A stretch of DNA of 15,717 nt from Cryomorphaceae bacterium (GTDB lineage: Bacteria; Bacteroidota; Bacteroidia; Flavobacteriales; Crocinitomicaceae). Under the pieces are notes generated by a model, which was given only the letters and a program-made list of their open reading frames with translations, ran no database searches and had not been told where the DNA came from. The DNA lies in the NCBI GenBank assembly GCA_021298235.1, contig JAJTDX010000082.1, positions 1-15,717 on the forward strand, in the 5' to 3' direction. The position numbers and the translations under genes were made by a program. The first letter of the stretch is position 1. Each line of letters begins with the position of its first letter. Positions 7,907 to 15,717 of this stretch are shown one piece after another.

Positions 7907-9796
7907 ATGATAGAAAGACCATTGACCGACTGGTTACCGCTTACCCAGAAAGAGGTAGAAAAAAGGGGATGGGAAAATCTTGACGTGATTCTAGTTTCGG
8001 GCGATGCCTATGTTGATCATCCTTCCTTCGGAACTGCTGTTATAGGAAGAATCATAGAAGACGAGGGATTCCGTGTTGGCATCATTGCTCAACCAAGCTG
8101 GAAAGATGATCTAAGGGATTTTCGGAAATTTGGCAAGCCTAATTACTTTTTTGGTGTTACGGCAGGATGCATGGACTCAATGGTCAATCATTATACTGCT
8201 AACAAGCGACTGCGTTCAACAGACGCTTACACTCCGGGGGGCGCTGCCGGATTTAGACCGGATTACGCTACGACAGTTTACACAAACATTCTTAAAGAAC
8301 TTTACCCTGACGTACCTGTGCTCATAGGTGGAATTGAAGCCTCCTTGAGACGTGTTACGCACTATGATTATTGGAAAGACCAGTTAATGCCCTCCATCCT
8401 TGTGGATTCCAAAGCGGATCTGTTGGTATATGGCATGGGCGATCAACCTTTGAGAGAAATGTTACAACTTCTCAAAAAAGGAGTGCCTTTCAGCAACTTG
8501 AAAACGATCAAGCAGGTGGCATTTCTTCAAGACTCAAAGGATACTTTACCAAAAAACAGACAATGGGAAACGATAGAGCTTTCCAGCCATGAAGAATGCC
8601 TATCGGATAAAATAAAATACGCTGCAAACTTCAAGATTGTAGAAGTTGAATCTAATAAATGGCAGGCAGACCGGATCATTCAAAAAGTCGGTAATCAAAC
8701 GTTGGTAATTAACCCACCTTACAAAACAATGTCAGAAAATGAGATCGATAAGTCCTTTGTTCTCCCATACACACGGTTGCCGCATCCCAAATACAAAAAA
8801 CGTGGTTCAATTCCCGCCTATGATATGATCAAATTTTCGATCAATATGCACCGGGGATGCTTCGGTGGCTGTAGCTTTTGTACGATCTCAGCGCATCAAG
8901 GAAAATTCATTGCTTCACGCAGTGAAAAATCCATACTAAATGAACTGGAAGAAGTAGTAAGTCATCCCGAATTCAGAGGGTATATCTCAGACCTTGGTGG
9001 TCCAAGTGCAAACATGTATAAGATGAAGGACAAGGACGAAGCTATCTGCGCACGATGCAGCTCCCCAAGCTGTATTCATCCTGTGATCTGCAGTAATCTG
9101 GACACCTCACACAAGCAAATGACGGCACTTTATCGCAAGGTGGACGCACATCCAAAGGTTAAAAAAGCCTTTATCGGATCGGGCATCAGGTATGATCTGC
9201 TTGTAGATGATTTTAATAAAAACAATGAAGACGGCAACCACGACGAATACATAGAGCAAGTCATAACGCGACACGTAAGTGGTCGTCTCAAGGTAGCCCC
9301 GGAGCATACCTCAGATGCTACTCTAAGAATGATGCGTAAACCCTCTTTTCAATACTTCCACAAATTCAAGGAGAAATACGATCGTTTGTCAGCAAAGCAC
9401 AATCTTAAACAACAACTCATCCCCTACTTTATCTCATCTCATCCGGGATGTGAAGAGGAGGACATGGCAAACCTTGCTGCCGAAACAAAAGACATGGGGT
9501 TTCAATTAGAGCAAGTTCAAGATTTCATGCCTACACCTATGACGGTTGCAGAAGTAATATATTACACAGGAGTACACCCGTACACGCTCAAGCCAGTTAA
9601 AACGGTCAAGACAAGAGAGGAAAAACTAAATCAAAACCGTTATTTCTTTTGGTACAAAAGAGAAAATCAAGATTGGATCAAACAAAGGCTAACCAAAGCC
9701 AAACGTCCGGACCTAATTGATAAATTATTAGGCGACCAGAGGCAAAAAGAGAAGAAAGTCCCCAAATGGCTCGAGGAAAAACGTTCTAAAAAGTAA
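7907..9796 (+). CDS. YgiQ-family radical SAM protein
   Basis: The 629-residue protein (from ATG 7907) belongs to the YgiQ/UPF0313 family of radical S-adenosylmethionine enzymes; their substrate is not established. The N-terminal half carries the family blocks LTDWLPLTQKEVEKRGW, VSGDAYVDHPSFG, PGGAAGFRPDYAT and IGGIEASLRRVTHYDYW. The radical SAM cluster motif is MHRGCFGGCSFC, with C318, C322 and C325. A second cysteine group, CARCSSPSCIHPVIC (C381, C384, C389, C395), follows SDLGGPSANMY. VAPEHTS, SSHPGC and DFMPTPMTVAEVIYYTG complete the signature. The frame extends upstream to a TTG at 7892, but that codon precedes and partly abuts a -7-like promoter box. The ATG also gives the usual N-terminus (MIERPLTDWLP). 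The lysine-rich tail is typical. The MFS gene follows after 21 bases. Confidence 0.93.
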   Translation: MIERPLTDWLPLTQKEVEKRGWENLDVILVSGDAYVDHPSFGTAVIGRIIEDEGFRVGIIAQPSWKDDLRDFRKFGKPNYFFGVTAGCMDSMVNHYTANKRLRSTDAYTPGGAAGFRPDYATTVYTNILKELYPDVPVLIGGIEASLRRVTHYDYWKDQLMPSILVDSKADLLVYGMGDQPLREMLQLLKKGVPFSNLKTIKQVAFLQDSKDTLPKNRQWETIELSSHEECLSDKIKYAANFKIVEVESNKWQADRIIQKVGNQTLVINPPYKTMSENEIDKSFVLPYTRLPHPKYKKRGSIPAYDMIKFSINMHRGCFGGCSFCTISAHQGKFIASRSEKSILNELEEVVSHPEFRGYISDLGGPSANMYKMKDKDEAICARCSSPSCIHPVICSNLDTSHKQMTALYRKVDAHPKVKKAFIGSGIRYDLLVDDFNKNNEDGNHDEYIEQVITRHVSGRLKVAPEHTSDATLRMMRKPSFQYFHKFKEKYDRLSAKHNLKQQLIPYFISSHPGCEEEDMANLAAETKDMGFQLEQVQDFMPTPMTVAEVIYYTGVHPYTLKPVKTVKTREEKLNQNRYFFWYKRENQDWIKQRLTKAKRPDLIDKLLGDQRQKEKKVPKWLEEKRSKK

Positions 9797-9817
9797 GCAT
9801 CCAATATTTATTTTCAC

Positions 9818-11038
9818 TTGAAAGAAGAATCTTTTAACGGGTATCAAAAACTCATCATTGCACTCCTTGCATTGACTCAGTTTTCTGTGGTACTTGATTT
9901 TATGGTCCTATCACCTCTGGGGGACCTTCTTATTAAATCCCTTCACCTTAGTCCTTCCCAGTTTGGTATGGTAGTATCTGTCTATTCAATCAGTGCAGGA
10001 TGTGCAGGGTTTATTACTGCCGGTTTTGCAGACAGCTTCGATCGTAAAAAACTGCTTGTATTTTTCTATGTGGGCTTTATTCTAGGCACCCTATTTTGTG
10101 GACTTTCGGAAACATTTTATCAGCTGTTGCTTGCACGGATGGTAACGGGTTTTTTCGGCGGAGTAATCGGCTCGGTGTCGATGGCGATTGTTTCTGACTT
10201 GTTCTCACTGAAGCAACGTGGTAGAGTTGTGGGATTCATGCAAATGGGTTTCGGAGCCAGTCAGGTACTGGGAATCCCCATCAGCTTATTTCTGGCATAT
10301 CAATGGAATTGGAAATTACCGTTTCTGGTGATTGTTGTGCTTGCCCTTTGCATACTGATTCTAATTTCGGTTTTTATCAAACCGGTCACCGAACATCTCA
10401 AGCTCGAACGAACAGATTCAGCCTACAGGCACCTGTTAAAAACATTAGGAAATAAAGACTATCGGGTGGGGTTTCTGGCCGCAGCCCTTCTCTCTTTGGG
10501 GGGATTTCTGATTATGCCATGGGGAAGTACCTTCTCTATCAATAATCTGTATATCACTAAAGATCAGTTGCCCGTAATGTTCATGATTGCCGGCGCAAGT
10601 ACCCTCGTTTCGATGCCTTTCATTGGTAAATTGAGTGACCGCATGAATAAGTTTCGACTGATGTGGATTGCAACAATTTGGCTGATGGTCGTTGTGGTCA
10701 TATATTCGAATCTGGTTCCCTCGCCATTCTGGCTTGTGGTACTATTGAATGTAATGCTTATGTTGGGGGTTATGTCCAGAATGGTCCCTGCCATGGCACT
10801 GATTACGTCCTTGCCAAAAGCTCAGGATCGCGGAGCATTTATGAGTATCAATTCTTCACTGCAATATATTTCAGGAGGAATTGCAGCTGCGATTGGAGGT
10901 ATGATCATTGAACAGAAAACAGCGAGCAGTCCACTGGAACATTTTAATTTGTTAGGTTATCTAGTCGTTGGAGTGGCAACTTTATGCATCTTTCTCGTAT
11001 TTCGCGTTTCCCAGATAGTCTCGCGACAATCGGTCTAA
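9818..11038 (+). CDS. MFS transporter, 12 predicted membrane segments
   Basis: The 406-residue protein is a major facilitator superfamily permease of the inner membrane. Hydrophobic segments repeat throughout, starting with LIIALLALTQFSVVLDFMVL (about 12-31). The loop between segments 2 and 3 carries the motif A-like GFADSFDRKKLL. LARMVTGFFGGVIGS (about residues 106-120) resembles segment 4 of sugar and drug exporters. Residues 194-213 form a charged central loop (KPVTEHLKLER). The second half has a weaker motif A copy, GKLSDRMNKFRL. The substrate cannot be told from sequence; a drug or metabolite efflux role is only a guess. The start is TTG: the frame reads back to the ygiQ-family stop with no ATG or GTG, and the first internal ATG (residue 29) would remove most of the first membrane segment. 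The 21-base gap suggests co-transcription with the radical SAM gene. Confidence 0.88.
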   Translation: MKEESFNGYQKLIIALLALTQFSVVLDFMVLSPLGDLLIKSLHLSPSQFGMVVSVYSISAGCAGFITAGFADSFDRKKLLVFFYVGFILGTLFCGLSETFYQLLLARMVTGFFGGVIGSVSMAIVSDLFSLKQRGRVVGFMQMGFGASQVLGIPISLFLAYQWNWKLPFLVIVVLALCILILISVFIKPVTEHLKLERTDSAYRHLLKTLGNKDYRVGFLAAALLSLGGFLIMPWGSTFSINNLYITKDQLPVMFMIAGASTLVSMPFIGKLSDRMNKFRLMWIATIWLMVVVVIYSNLVPSPFWLVVLLNVMLMLGVMSRMVPAMALITSLPKAQDRGAFMSINSSLQYISGGIAAAIGGMIIEQKTASSPLEHFNLLGYLVVGVATLCIFLVFRVSQIVSRQSV

Positions 11039-11062
11039 TTAATAGAATGAATGTAATTACTT

Positions 11063-11088
11063 TTCAACTTCGTTTTCAAGGAGTTGAA
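11063..11088. repeat. Short inverted repeat upstream of the amidase gene
   Basis: TTCAACT (11063-11069) and AGTTGAA (11082-11088) form a perfect 7-base inverted repeat with a 12-base spacer. The right arm contains the candidate -33 element of the amidase promoter. It could be an operator. It is unlikely to be a terminator for the MFS gene because the stem is A/T-rich and no T-run follows it. Confidence 0.35.
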
Positions 11089-11114
11089 CAAAAGCTACAG
11101 TTTACATAATTTTG
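11083..11114 (+). promoter_or_regulatory. Bacteroidota-type promoter for the secreted amidase gene
   Basis: GTTG at 11083-11086 (-33 box, consensus TTTG) is followed after 20 bases by TAATTTTG at 11107-11114, an exact TAnnTTTG -7 box. Transcription would start near 11119-11121, leaving an A-rich leader of about 8-10 bases before the ATG at 11129. The TTG that opens the longest version of this frame (11084) is itself part of the -33 box, so it cannot be the start codon if this promoter is used. Confidence 0.6.
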
Positions 11115-11128
11115 TAAAAAAAGATAAA

Positions 11129-14071
11129 ATGCGTTTTTTGTTCTCCCTCTTTCTGATTGTTCGTATTTCGGGTGTCGCTCAAAATATAAATTTTGATGCT
11201 CACTACAACGACTACCCTCTGATTCCAAAAGGATTGATAGAAGCGGTTTCGTTTTCCAACACGCGAATGCAACTACTTGACCCCAGCGCTCCTACCTCTT
11301 GTACGGGAATGCCACAGGCTTATGGGATCTTAGGGTTGTTTGATGCGAATACGCCATACTTTAAACCTAATGGCGAGTTGATTGCAACCTTGAGTGGCAT
11401 CAGTGTTTTAGAACAAAAAGAGAATGTTTACAGAGAAATTGAGGCGTATGCACATGCATTTCATCAGTTGATGACAGAAACCGGAGCGACAAGCTCTGAG
11501 GAAGGCGAGGCTGTTTATACCGTGCTTTCTCTTTTAAGTGAAATTCCCGATTCAGGCAAGGTCAATCTCTTCGCCCGTGATGCACAGATTTTCCAAATTT
11601 TTAAATTTCTGAATGATTACGAAAAAGCAAGTGATTTCAACCTCCCCCTGCATCAATACGACTTGGCAAATATTTTCGGTGCGGAGAATTTGTCTGTTCT
11701 CAATGCTCCAAGAATAAGAATTCAACAAAACGAAATTTCGAGTGTCAATGGCAATGCATACGAACCAACACTGTTATGTCGCTCTGTTAATTATGGGCCT
11801 GCCATTTGGACTCCAGCCGCCTCGTGTAATTTTAGCTCCCGAAGTGGTACTGCAATCTCTGCCATAACGATACATACGGTTCAAGGAACTTATGCAGGAT
11901 GTATATCTTGGTTCCAGAACTGCAGCGCCAGTGTCTCTGCCCATTATGTAATCAGAAGTTCGGACGGACAGGTCACTCAGATGGTAGATGAAGCAGACAA
12001 GGCTTGGCATGTTGGCTCGGAAAACCCTTACACAATTGGGTATGAGCATGAGGGTTATGTAAATAATGCCTCCTGGTATACAGAGGCAATGTATTCAGCA
12101 TCCGCTGCGTTAAGCAGGGATATTGTTGCAAGTGGCTACGGAATGTCTGCTTTGCGCACCTATTTTGGCACTGCGGGATCAGTCGTGAATGTTGTCGGGA
12201 ACTGCACAAAAATTAAAGGGCATCAGCACTATCCCAATCAAACACATACCGATCCGGGAATCAACTGGAACTGGGAAAAATATTACAGACTGATTAATGA
12301 TAATCCCACGATTCAATCGATTACCACAACTTCAGGATCATTTTATGACAGTGGCGGTCAGGCGAGCAATTACACCGATGATGAGCGTAAGATTTGGGTG
12401 TTTGAACCTTCCAATGCGACTTCGATAACACTTGATTTCACCTCATTTAATCTGGAAAACAATTGGGATTTCCTGTTTTTATATGACGGGAACTCGATTG
12501 ACGCTCCATTGATTGGAAAATACACAGGTACAACCGGTCCAAGCACAATCACCTCAAGCGGGGGATCTATTACTGTAGAATTTCGATCCGATTGCGCGAC
12601 AACCTCCCCCGGATGGGAGGTCAGCTATTCCTCTGCGACCATTGCTGTAGATGATACTCCGCCTACTACCCTCATCGCACAGGAAAATGGATGGAGAACC
12701 CAAGATTTCACTACAAGCATTACAGATAGTGATCTTTCAAGTGTTACAGGCAAGTATTTTCTCATTAGTGATAAAGATCCAGTGGCCGGCATCTGGTCAG
12801 CGAACAGTGATTTGGGTTTCGCCGAAGAACTCTTTGACGTCAATATGGACAACTGGACAGCTGTAACTGGTCCTTTTGCTTTGAGCAACAATGCTATTAC
12901 CTGCACGGATGCCGCACAAACCAATTCGAATTGCTACTTGAATGTTGTGCAAGATGCGGGATCAACCTTCCTTTACACTTGGGACCAGACGTTTACCTCA
13001 ACCTTAACGAATCAGCGTGCAGGATTACACTTCTTTTGTGATGACCCGACCTTACCCAACCGTGGGAATTCATACTTTGTGTTTCTTCGTGAGACAGACA
13101 ACGTTGCACAGATCTATAAAGTGGTCAATGATACATGGACACTAGTCTCTTCAGGTGCTATCGACGTTCTGGCAAACGTTTCCTATCCCTGCAAGGTAAC
13201 CTATGAACCGACTTCCGGTTGGATAAAATATTACATAAATGATTCGCTCACAGTACAATGGCAGGATCCTGAACCGTTGCAATCCGGCAATTCCATTTCC
13301 CTTAGAACCGCTGGTTGCACGGTTGCATATGACAATATTAGAGTTTATAAATCACGTGGCCAGAATATTTCTGTCTCAGTGGGTCCAAACGGGCACATGC
13401 GTCACGAAAGCTTAAATGCGCAACCAACAGGACGGATCCGAAGTTTGGCGCTAGACCTTTATGAAAACTGGAGCTTAGAACAAAGTGAAGACTACCTCAT
13501 CGACTGGAGTATTCCAGAGTTGACATTTTTGAATGACGGACCTTCATCCACAGACATCGATACTATCACAACTGCAGTGGTTGAGGGCAACTGGTTGGCG
13601 GTAGATCCACATTCTGCCATTGAAACATATGAAATCGCCATTGGCACTTTACCGTCAATCAATGATGTCATGGATTGGACAGATCTTGGAGCTACAAACG
13701 TTTTTTCACAAATCCTGTCAACCACTGATTACGGCACAACCTACCACATTGGACTAAGAGTAAAGAATGGTGCAGGGCTCACAGACCTCTTCGTTTCAGA
13801 TGGCCAGAAACTTGTCGATCCGAACTTTGGACTTGGAATGAACGAAAATGATTTTTCAAACATCTATGTCTATCCAAATCCTGCTAACGAAACATTGTAT
13901 GTGAATGGATTAACAGAAGAGATAACCTACACAGTTTTTGATGCTACAGGTAAAATAATACTTACCGATTCGAATTCATCTGTTCCTGTTTCGCATTGGG
14001 CTGCCGGTGTGTACACCATTTTATTTCAGTCAGGCAATGCCTTCTACAAGGAGAGATTTGTCGTAAAATAA
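11129..14071 (+). CDS. Secreted N-acetylmuramoyl-L-alanine amidase with CUB domain and type IX sorting tail
   Basis: The 980-residue protein (from ATG 11129) starts with a signal peptide (MRFLFSLFLIVRISGVAQ). About 200 residues that I do not recognise follow. A type 2 amidase/PGRP domain covers about 220-390. Its zinc ligands would be H249 (TIHTVQG), H365 (GHQH) and D375 (HTDPG), with catalytic E306 (GYEHEG), matching AmpD H34, H154, D164 and E116. It should cut the bond between N-acetylmuramic acid and L-alanine in peptidoglycan. A CUB domain (about 395-502) has the typical pattern ending in FRSDCATTSPGWEVSY. A beta-rich, laminin-G/concanavalin-like region (roughly 550-750) comes next, then fibronectin-like sequence. 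The last 70 residues are a type A type IX secretion sorting domain (YPNPANETLYV, GVYTILF, final KERFVVK). The product should be released or surface-attached, and probably acts on foreign or shed cell wall (inference). It is monocistronic between its own promoter and a terminator. Confidence 0.93.
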   Translation: MRFLFSLFLIVRISGVAQNINFDAHYNDYPLIPKGLIEAVSFSNTRMQLLDPSAPTSCTGMPQAYGILGLFDANTPYFKPNGELIATLSGISVLEQKENVYREIEAYAHAFHQLMTETGATSSEEGEAVYTVLSLLSEIPDSGKVNLFARDAQIFQIFKFLNDYEKASDFNLPLHQYDLANIFGAENLSVLNAPRIRIQQNEISSVNGNAYEPTLLCRSVNYGPAIWTPAASCNFSSRSGTAISAITIHTVQGTYAGCISWFQNCSASVSAHYVIRSSDGQVTQMVDEADKAWHVGSENPYTIGYEHEGYVNNASWYTEAMYSASAALSRDIVASGYGMSALRTYFGTAGSVVNVVGNCTKIKGHQHYPNQTHTDPGINWNWEKYYRLINDNPTIQSITTTSGSFYDSGGQASNYTDDERKIWVFEPSNATSITLDFTSFNLENNWDFLFLYDGNSIDAPLIGKYTGTTGPSTITSSGGSITVEFRSDCATTSPGWEVSYSSATIAVDDTPPTTLIAQENGWRTQDFTTSITDSDLSSVTGKYFLISDKDPVAGIWSANSDLGFAEELFDVNMDNWTAVTGPFALSNNAITCTDAAQTNSNCYLNVVQDAGSTFLYTWDQTFTSTLTNQRAGLHFFCDDPTLPNRGNSYFVFLRETDNVAQIYKVVNDTWTLVSSGAIDVLANVSYPCKVTYEPTSGWIKYYINDSLTVQWQDPEPLQSGNSISLRTAGCTVAYDNIRVYKSRGQNISVSVGPNGHMRHESLNAQPTGRIRSLALDLYENWSLEQSEDYLIDWSIPELTFLNDGPSSTDIDTITTAVVEGNWLAVDPHSAIETYEIAIGTLPSINDVMDWTDLGATNVFSQILSTTDYGTTYHIGLRVKNGAGLTDLFVSDGQKLVDPNFGLGMNENDFSNIYVYPNPANETLYVNGLTEEITYTVFDATGKIILTDSNSSVPVSHWAAGVYTILFQSGNAFYKERFVVK

Positions 14072-14104
14072 TTTATTCAACAAGCTGTATACGTTTAAAA
14101 ACAA

Positions 14105-14134
14105 AAAAGCCCGTTGTTTTCACAGCGGGCTTTT
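14105..14134. terminator. Bidirectional intrinsic terminator
   Basis: AAAAGCCCGTTG and CAGCGGGCTTTT form a 12-base-pair stem with one G-T wobble and a six-base loop (TTTTCA, 14117-14122). An A-run precedes the stem and a T-run ends it, so it can stop transcription in both directions. It sits between the convergent amidase and rplY genes, 33 bases after the amidase stop. Confidence 0.9.
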
Positions 14135-14156
14135 CTATGATCATTAGAAATTCTAA

Positions 14157-14762
14157 TTACAATACCACTGAGAAATAATTTCCATCTTCCTCTTCATCGT
14201 CATCTGCCGGTTTAATAGCTCCACGAGCCATTTTAACAGAAACAACCACTGCACTTGCAGGATCCAAGAATTTAACTCCAGGAATTTCAATTTGACCTAC
14301 ACGAACAGATTTACCAATTTTCATTTTGGTAACATCTAAAGTAATTGCATCTGGCAAATCCTTTGATAACCCAACCACACGAAGGTTACGGAAGGTTTGC
14401 ATCAATTTACCTCCGGCCATTACACCTCTTGAAGAACCAATCACACGAACAGGTAGTCCTACGCGAACAGGTTTTTTGTCACTTACTTCAAGAAAATCTA
14501 CATGCTGAATAGTATCCTTGATTGGGTGTTGTTGAAGTTCCCGAACAATCGCTCTGGACTTCTTCCCTTCGATGTCAAGTTCAACCAGATAAACTTCTGG
14601 TGAAAAGACAATCTTGTCAATGTCATTTTTCTTTACGGAGAAGTGAGTCTGCTCACCCAAGCCATAAAGCACACAAGGAACCAACTCTGCATTTCGCAAT
14701 GCCGCAGCGTCCTTCTTCCCTACGTTCGATCTAAGCGAACCGCTCAATTGTGCTGTTTTCAT
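14157..14762 (-). CDS. rplY: 50S ribosomal protein L25/general stress protein Ctc
   Basis: The 201-residue protein is the long, two-domain (TL5/CTC) form of L25, which binds 5S rRNA in the large ribosomal subunit. The N-terminal 5S-binding domain (about 1-90) includes RSNVGKKDAAALR, VPCVLYG and ELQQHPIKDTIQHVDFLEV. The C-terminal beta-rich domain follows from about 95 (KPVRVGLPVRVIGSSRGVMAGG) to about 182. An acidic tail, DDDEEEDG, ends in hydrophobic residues (YFSVVL). The ATG at 14762 lies 11 bases after the prs stop and is preceded by A-rich sequence with no Shine-Dalgarno motif. Co-transcription with prs is common in bacteria. In many genomes pth follows rplY; here a terminator follows instead. 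Confidence 0.95.
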   Translation of the reverse strand: MKTAQLSGSLRSNVGKKDAAALRNAELVPCVLYGLGEQTHFSVKKNDIDKIVFSPEVYLVELDIEGKKSRAIVRELQQHPIKDTIQHVDFLEVSDKKPVRVGLPVRVIGSSRGVMAGGKLMQTFRNLRVVGLSKDLPDAITLDVTKMKIGKSVRVGQIEIPGVKFLDPASAVVVSVKMARGAIKPADDDEEEDGNYFSVVL

Positions 14763-14773
14763 TTGTTATGTAT

Positions 14774-15709
14774 TTATGAGATTAAAAAATGCGAACTGAT
14801 GGACTGGTTATTTACCAATCGTTTGATTACGTCAGAGAAAAGATCTGCTGTGGAGAGCACCCTGATCTTATCACTTTGGCGTTTGAGTGGAATCGTATCG
14901 GTCACCACTAATTCCGTTAAACTTGAATTTTCTATTCGTTCATATGCCGGGCCTGAAAGAACCGCGTGTGTGCAAAAAGCTCGGACACTCAGCGCCCCCT
15001 TTTCCATGAAAAGATCAGCCGCCGTTGTCAATGTCCCGGCAGTATCACACATGTCATCCAACAAAATCACATCTTTACCGGACACATCTCCTATCACAGT
15101 CATTTCAGCTACCTCATTGGGCTTTTTGCGGTGCTTATGGCACATTGCAAGACTTGTGTTCAATTTCTTCGCATATGAATTTGCTCTTTTCGCTCCTCCG
15201 GCATCCGGTGCGGCCATGATCAAATTACCTTGATTCAGACGCTCCAGCTCAGGATAAAAAATGGTTGATGCATACAAATGATCCACAGGAACCTCAAAAA
15301 ATCCTTGAATCTGGTCTGCGTGCAAATCCATGGTTATAACACGATTCACTCCTGCAGCCATCAACATATTTGCGATAAGCTTTGCTCCAATAGCAACGCG
15401 AGGTTTATCCTTCCTGTCTTGACGTGCAAATCCAAAATATGGGATTACCGCGATAATCTTTCTCGCAGAAGCGCGTTTCGCCGCATCCACAAGGAGCAAT
15501 AATTCAAATAAATTGTCAGTTGGCGGCATGGTAGATTGTACAATAAACACATCCTGACCACGCACAGTTTCCTCGAAAGAAGGCTGAAATTCACCGTCAC
15601 TGAACTCCAAAACGTTCACATCGCCCAAGGGCAATCCGTAGCTGGAAGCTATCTGCGAAGCCAACTCAACTGAGGCTCTACCCGCAAATATTTTAACACC
15701 TATGGACAT
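14774..15709 (-). CDS. prs: Ribose-phosphate pyrophosphokinase (PRPP synthetase)
   Basis: Prs makes 5-phosphoribosyl 1-pyrophosphate from ribose 5-phosphate and ATP, feeding purine, pyrimidine, histidine, tryptophan and NAD synthesis in the cytosol. The 311-residue length is normal. Visible motifs are KIFAGRAS (6-13), EFSDGEF (35-41) and the ATP-contacting YFGFARQDRKDKPR (91-104). Others are MDLHADQIQGFF (127-138), with the conserved His130, and APDAGGAKRA (167-176). The ribose-phosphate loop is LLDDMCDTAGTL (216-227). The basic KHRKKPNEV segment (192-200) matches the catalytic flexible loop. The ATG at 15709 gives a standard N-terminus (MSIGVKIFAG); only eight bases of upstream sequence are in the window, so its promoter is not visible. 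rplY follows directly. Confidence 0.97.
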   Translation of the reverse strand: MSIGVKIFAGRASVELASQIASSYGLPLGDVNVLEFSDGEFQPSFEETVRGQDVFIVQSTMPPTDNLFELLLLVDAAKRASARKIIAVIPYFGFARQDRKDKPRVAIGAKLIANMLMAAGVNRVITMDLHADQIQGFFEVPVDHLYASTIFYPELERLNQGNLIMAAPDAGGAKRANSYAKKLNTSLAMCHKHRKKPNEVAEMTVIGDVSGKDVILLDDMCDTAGTLTTAADLFMEKGALSVRAFCTHAVLSGPAYERIENSSLTELVVTDTIPLKRQSDKIRVLSTADLFSDVIKRLVNNQSISSHFLIS

Positions 15710-15717
15710 AAACGAAG

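Noticed and set aside
14643..15233. A 196-codon plus-strand frame opposite rplY and prs
   Set aside because: It is antisense to two unmistakable housekeeping genes and reads as a composition shadow with no domain.
1..15717. CRISPR arrays, tRNA or rRNA genes, insertion sequences, phage or defence genes
   Set aside because: No direct repeats with spacers, RNA-gene signatures, transposase motifs or terminal inverted repeats were seen on reading both strands.

Overview
The window looks like a chromosomal segment from a Bacteroidota bacterium, most likely Cytophagales-like. Several things point that way. One secreted protein ends in a type A sorting domain of the type IX secretion system. Start codons are preceded by A/T-rich sequence, not Shine-Dalgarno motifs. 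Several genes have a TAnnTTTG -7 promoter box. The order pepA-pdxA-DUF177 runs off the left edge towards where rpmF would be expected. No tRNA, rRNA, CRISPR array, insertion sequence or phage gene was recognised.

Left part (1-7823, all on the minus strand, read right to left). A predicted lipoprotein of unknown function (7823-6879) overlaps the start of a large exported protein rich in MORN-like repeats. That large gene appears as two reading frames (6889-6323 and 6311-3126). They join into one protein of about 1,254-1,259 residues if one base is re-read at a run of seven T on the coding strand (6358-6364). Next come leucyl aminopeptidase (pepA), 4-hydroxythreonine-4-phosphate dehydrogenase (pdxA, one base after pepA) and a DUF177/YceD protein cut by the window edge.

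Middle part (7824-14071, plus strand). An 83-base divergent intergenic region leads into a YgiQ-family radical SAM protein. It is followed 21 bases later by an MFS transporter that starts at TTG. A separately promoted gene then encodes a large secreted N-acetylmuramoyl-L-alanine amidase with a CUB domain and a type IX sorting tail.

Right part (14072-15717). A strong symmetric hairpin terminator at 14105-14134 separates the amidase gene from a convergent minus-strand pair: prs (PRPP synthetase), then rplY (ribosomal protein L25/Ctc) 11 bases later.

Most of the window is housekeeping. The points most worth a second look are the frameshift that splits the MORN-repeat gene, the uncharacterised lipoprotein/MORN-protein pair, and promoter boxes that overlap the longest-frame start codons and so decide the true starts. 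I found no convincing evidence of a new defence, mobile or biosynthetic system.
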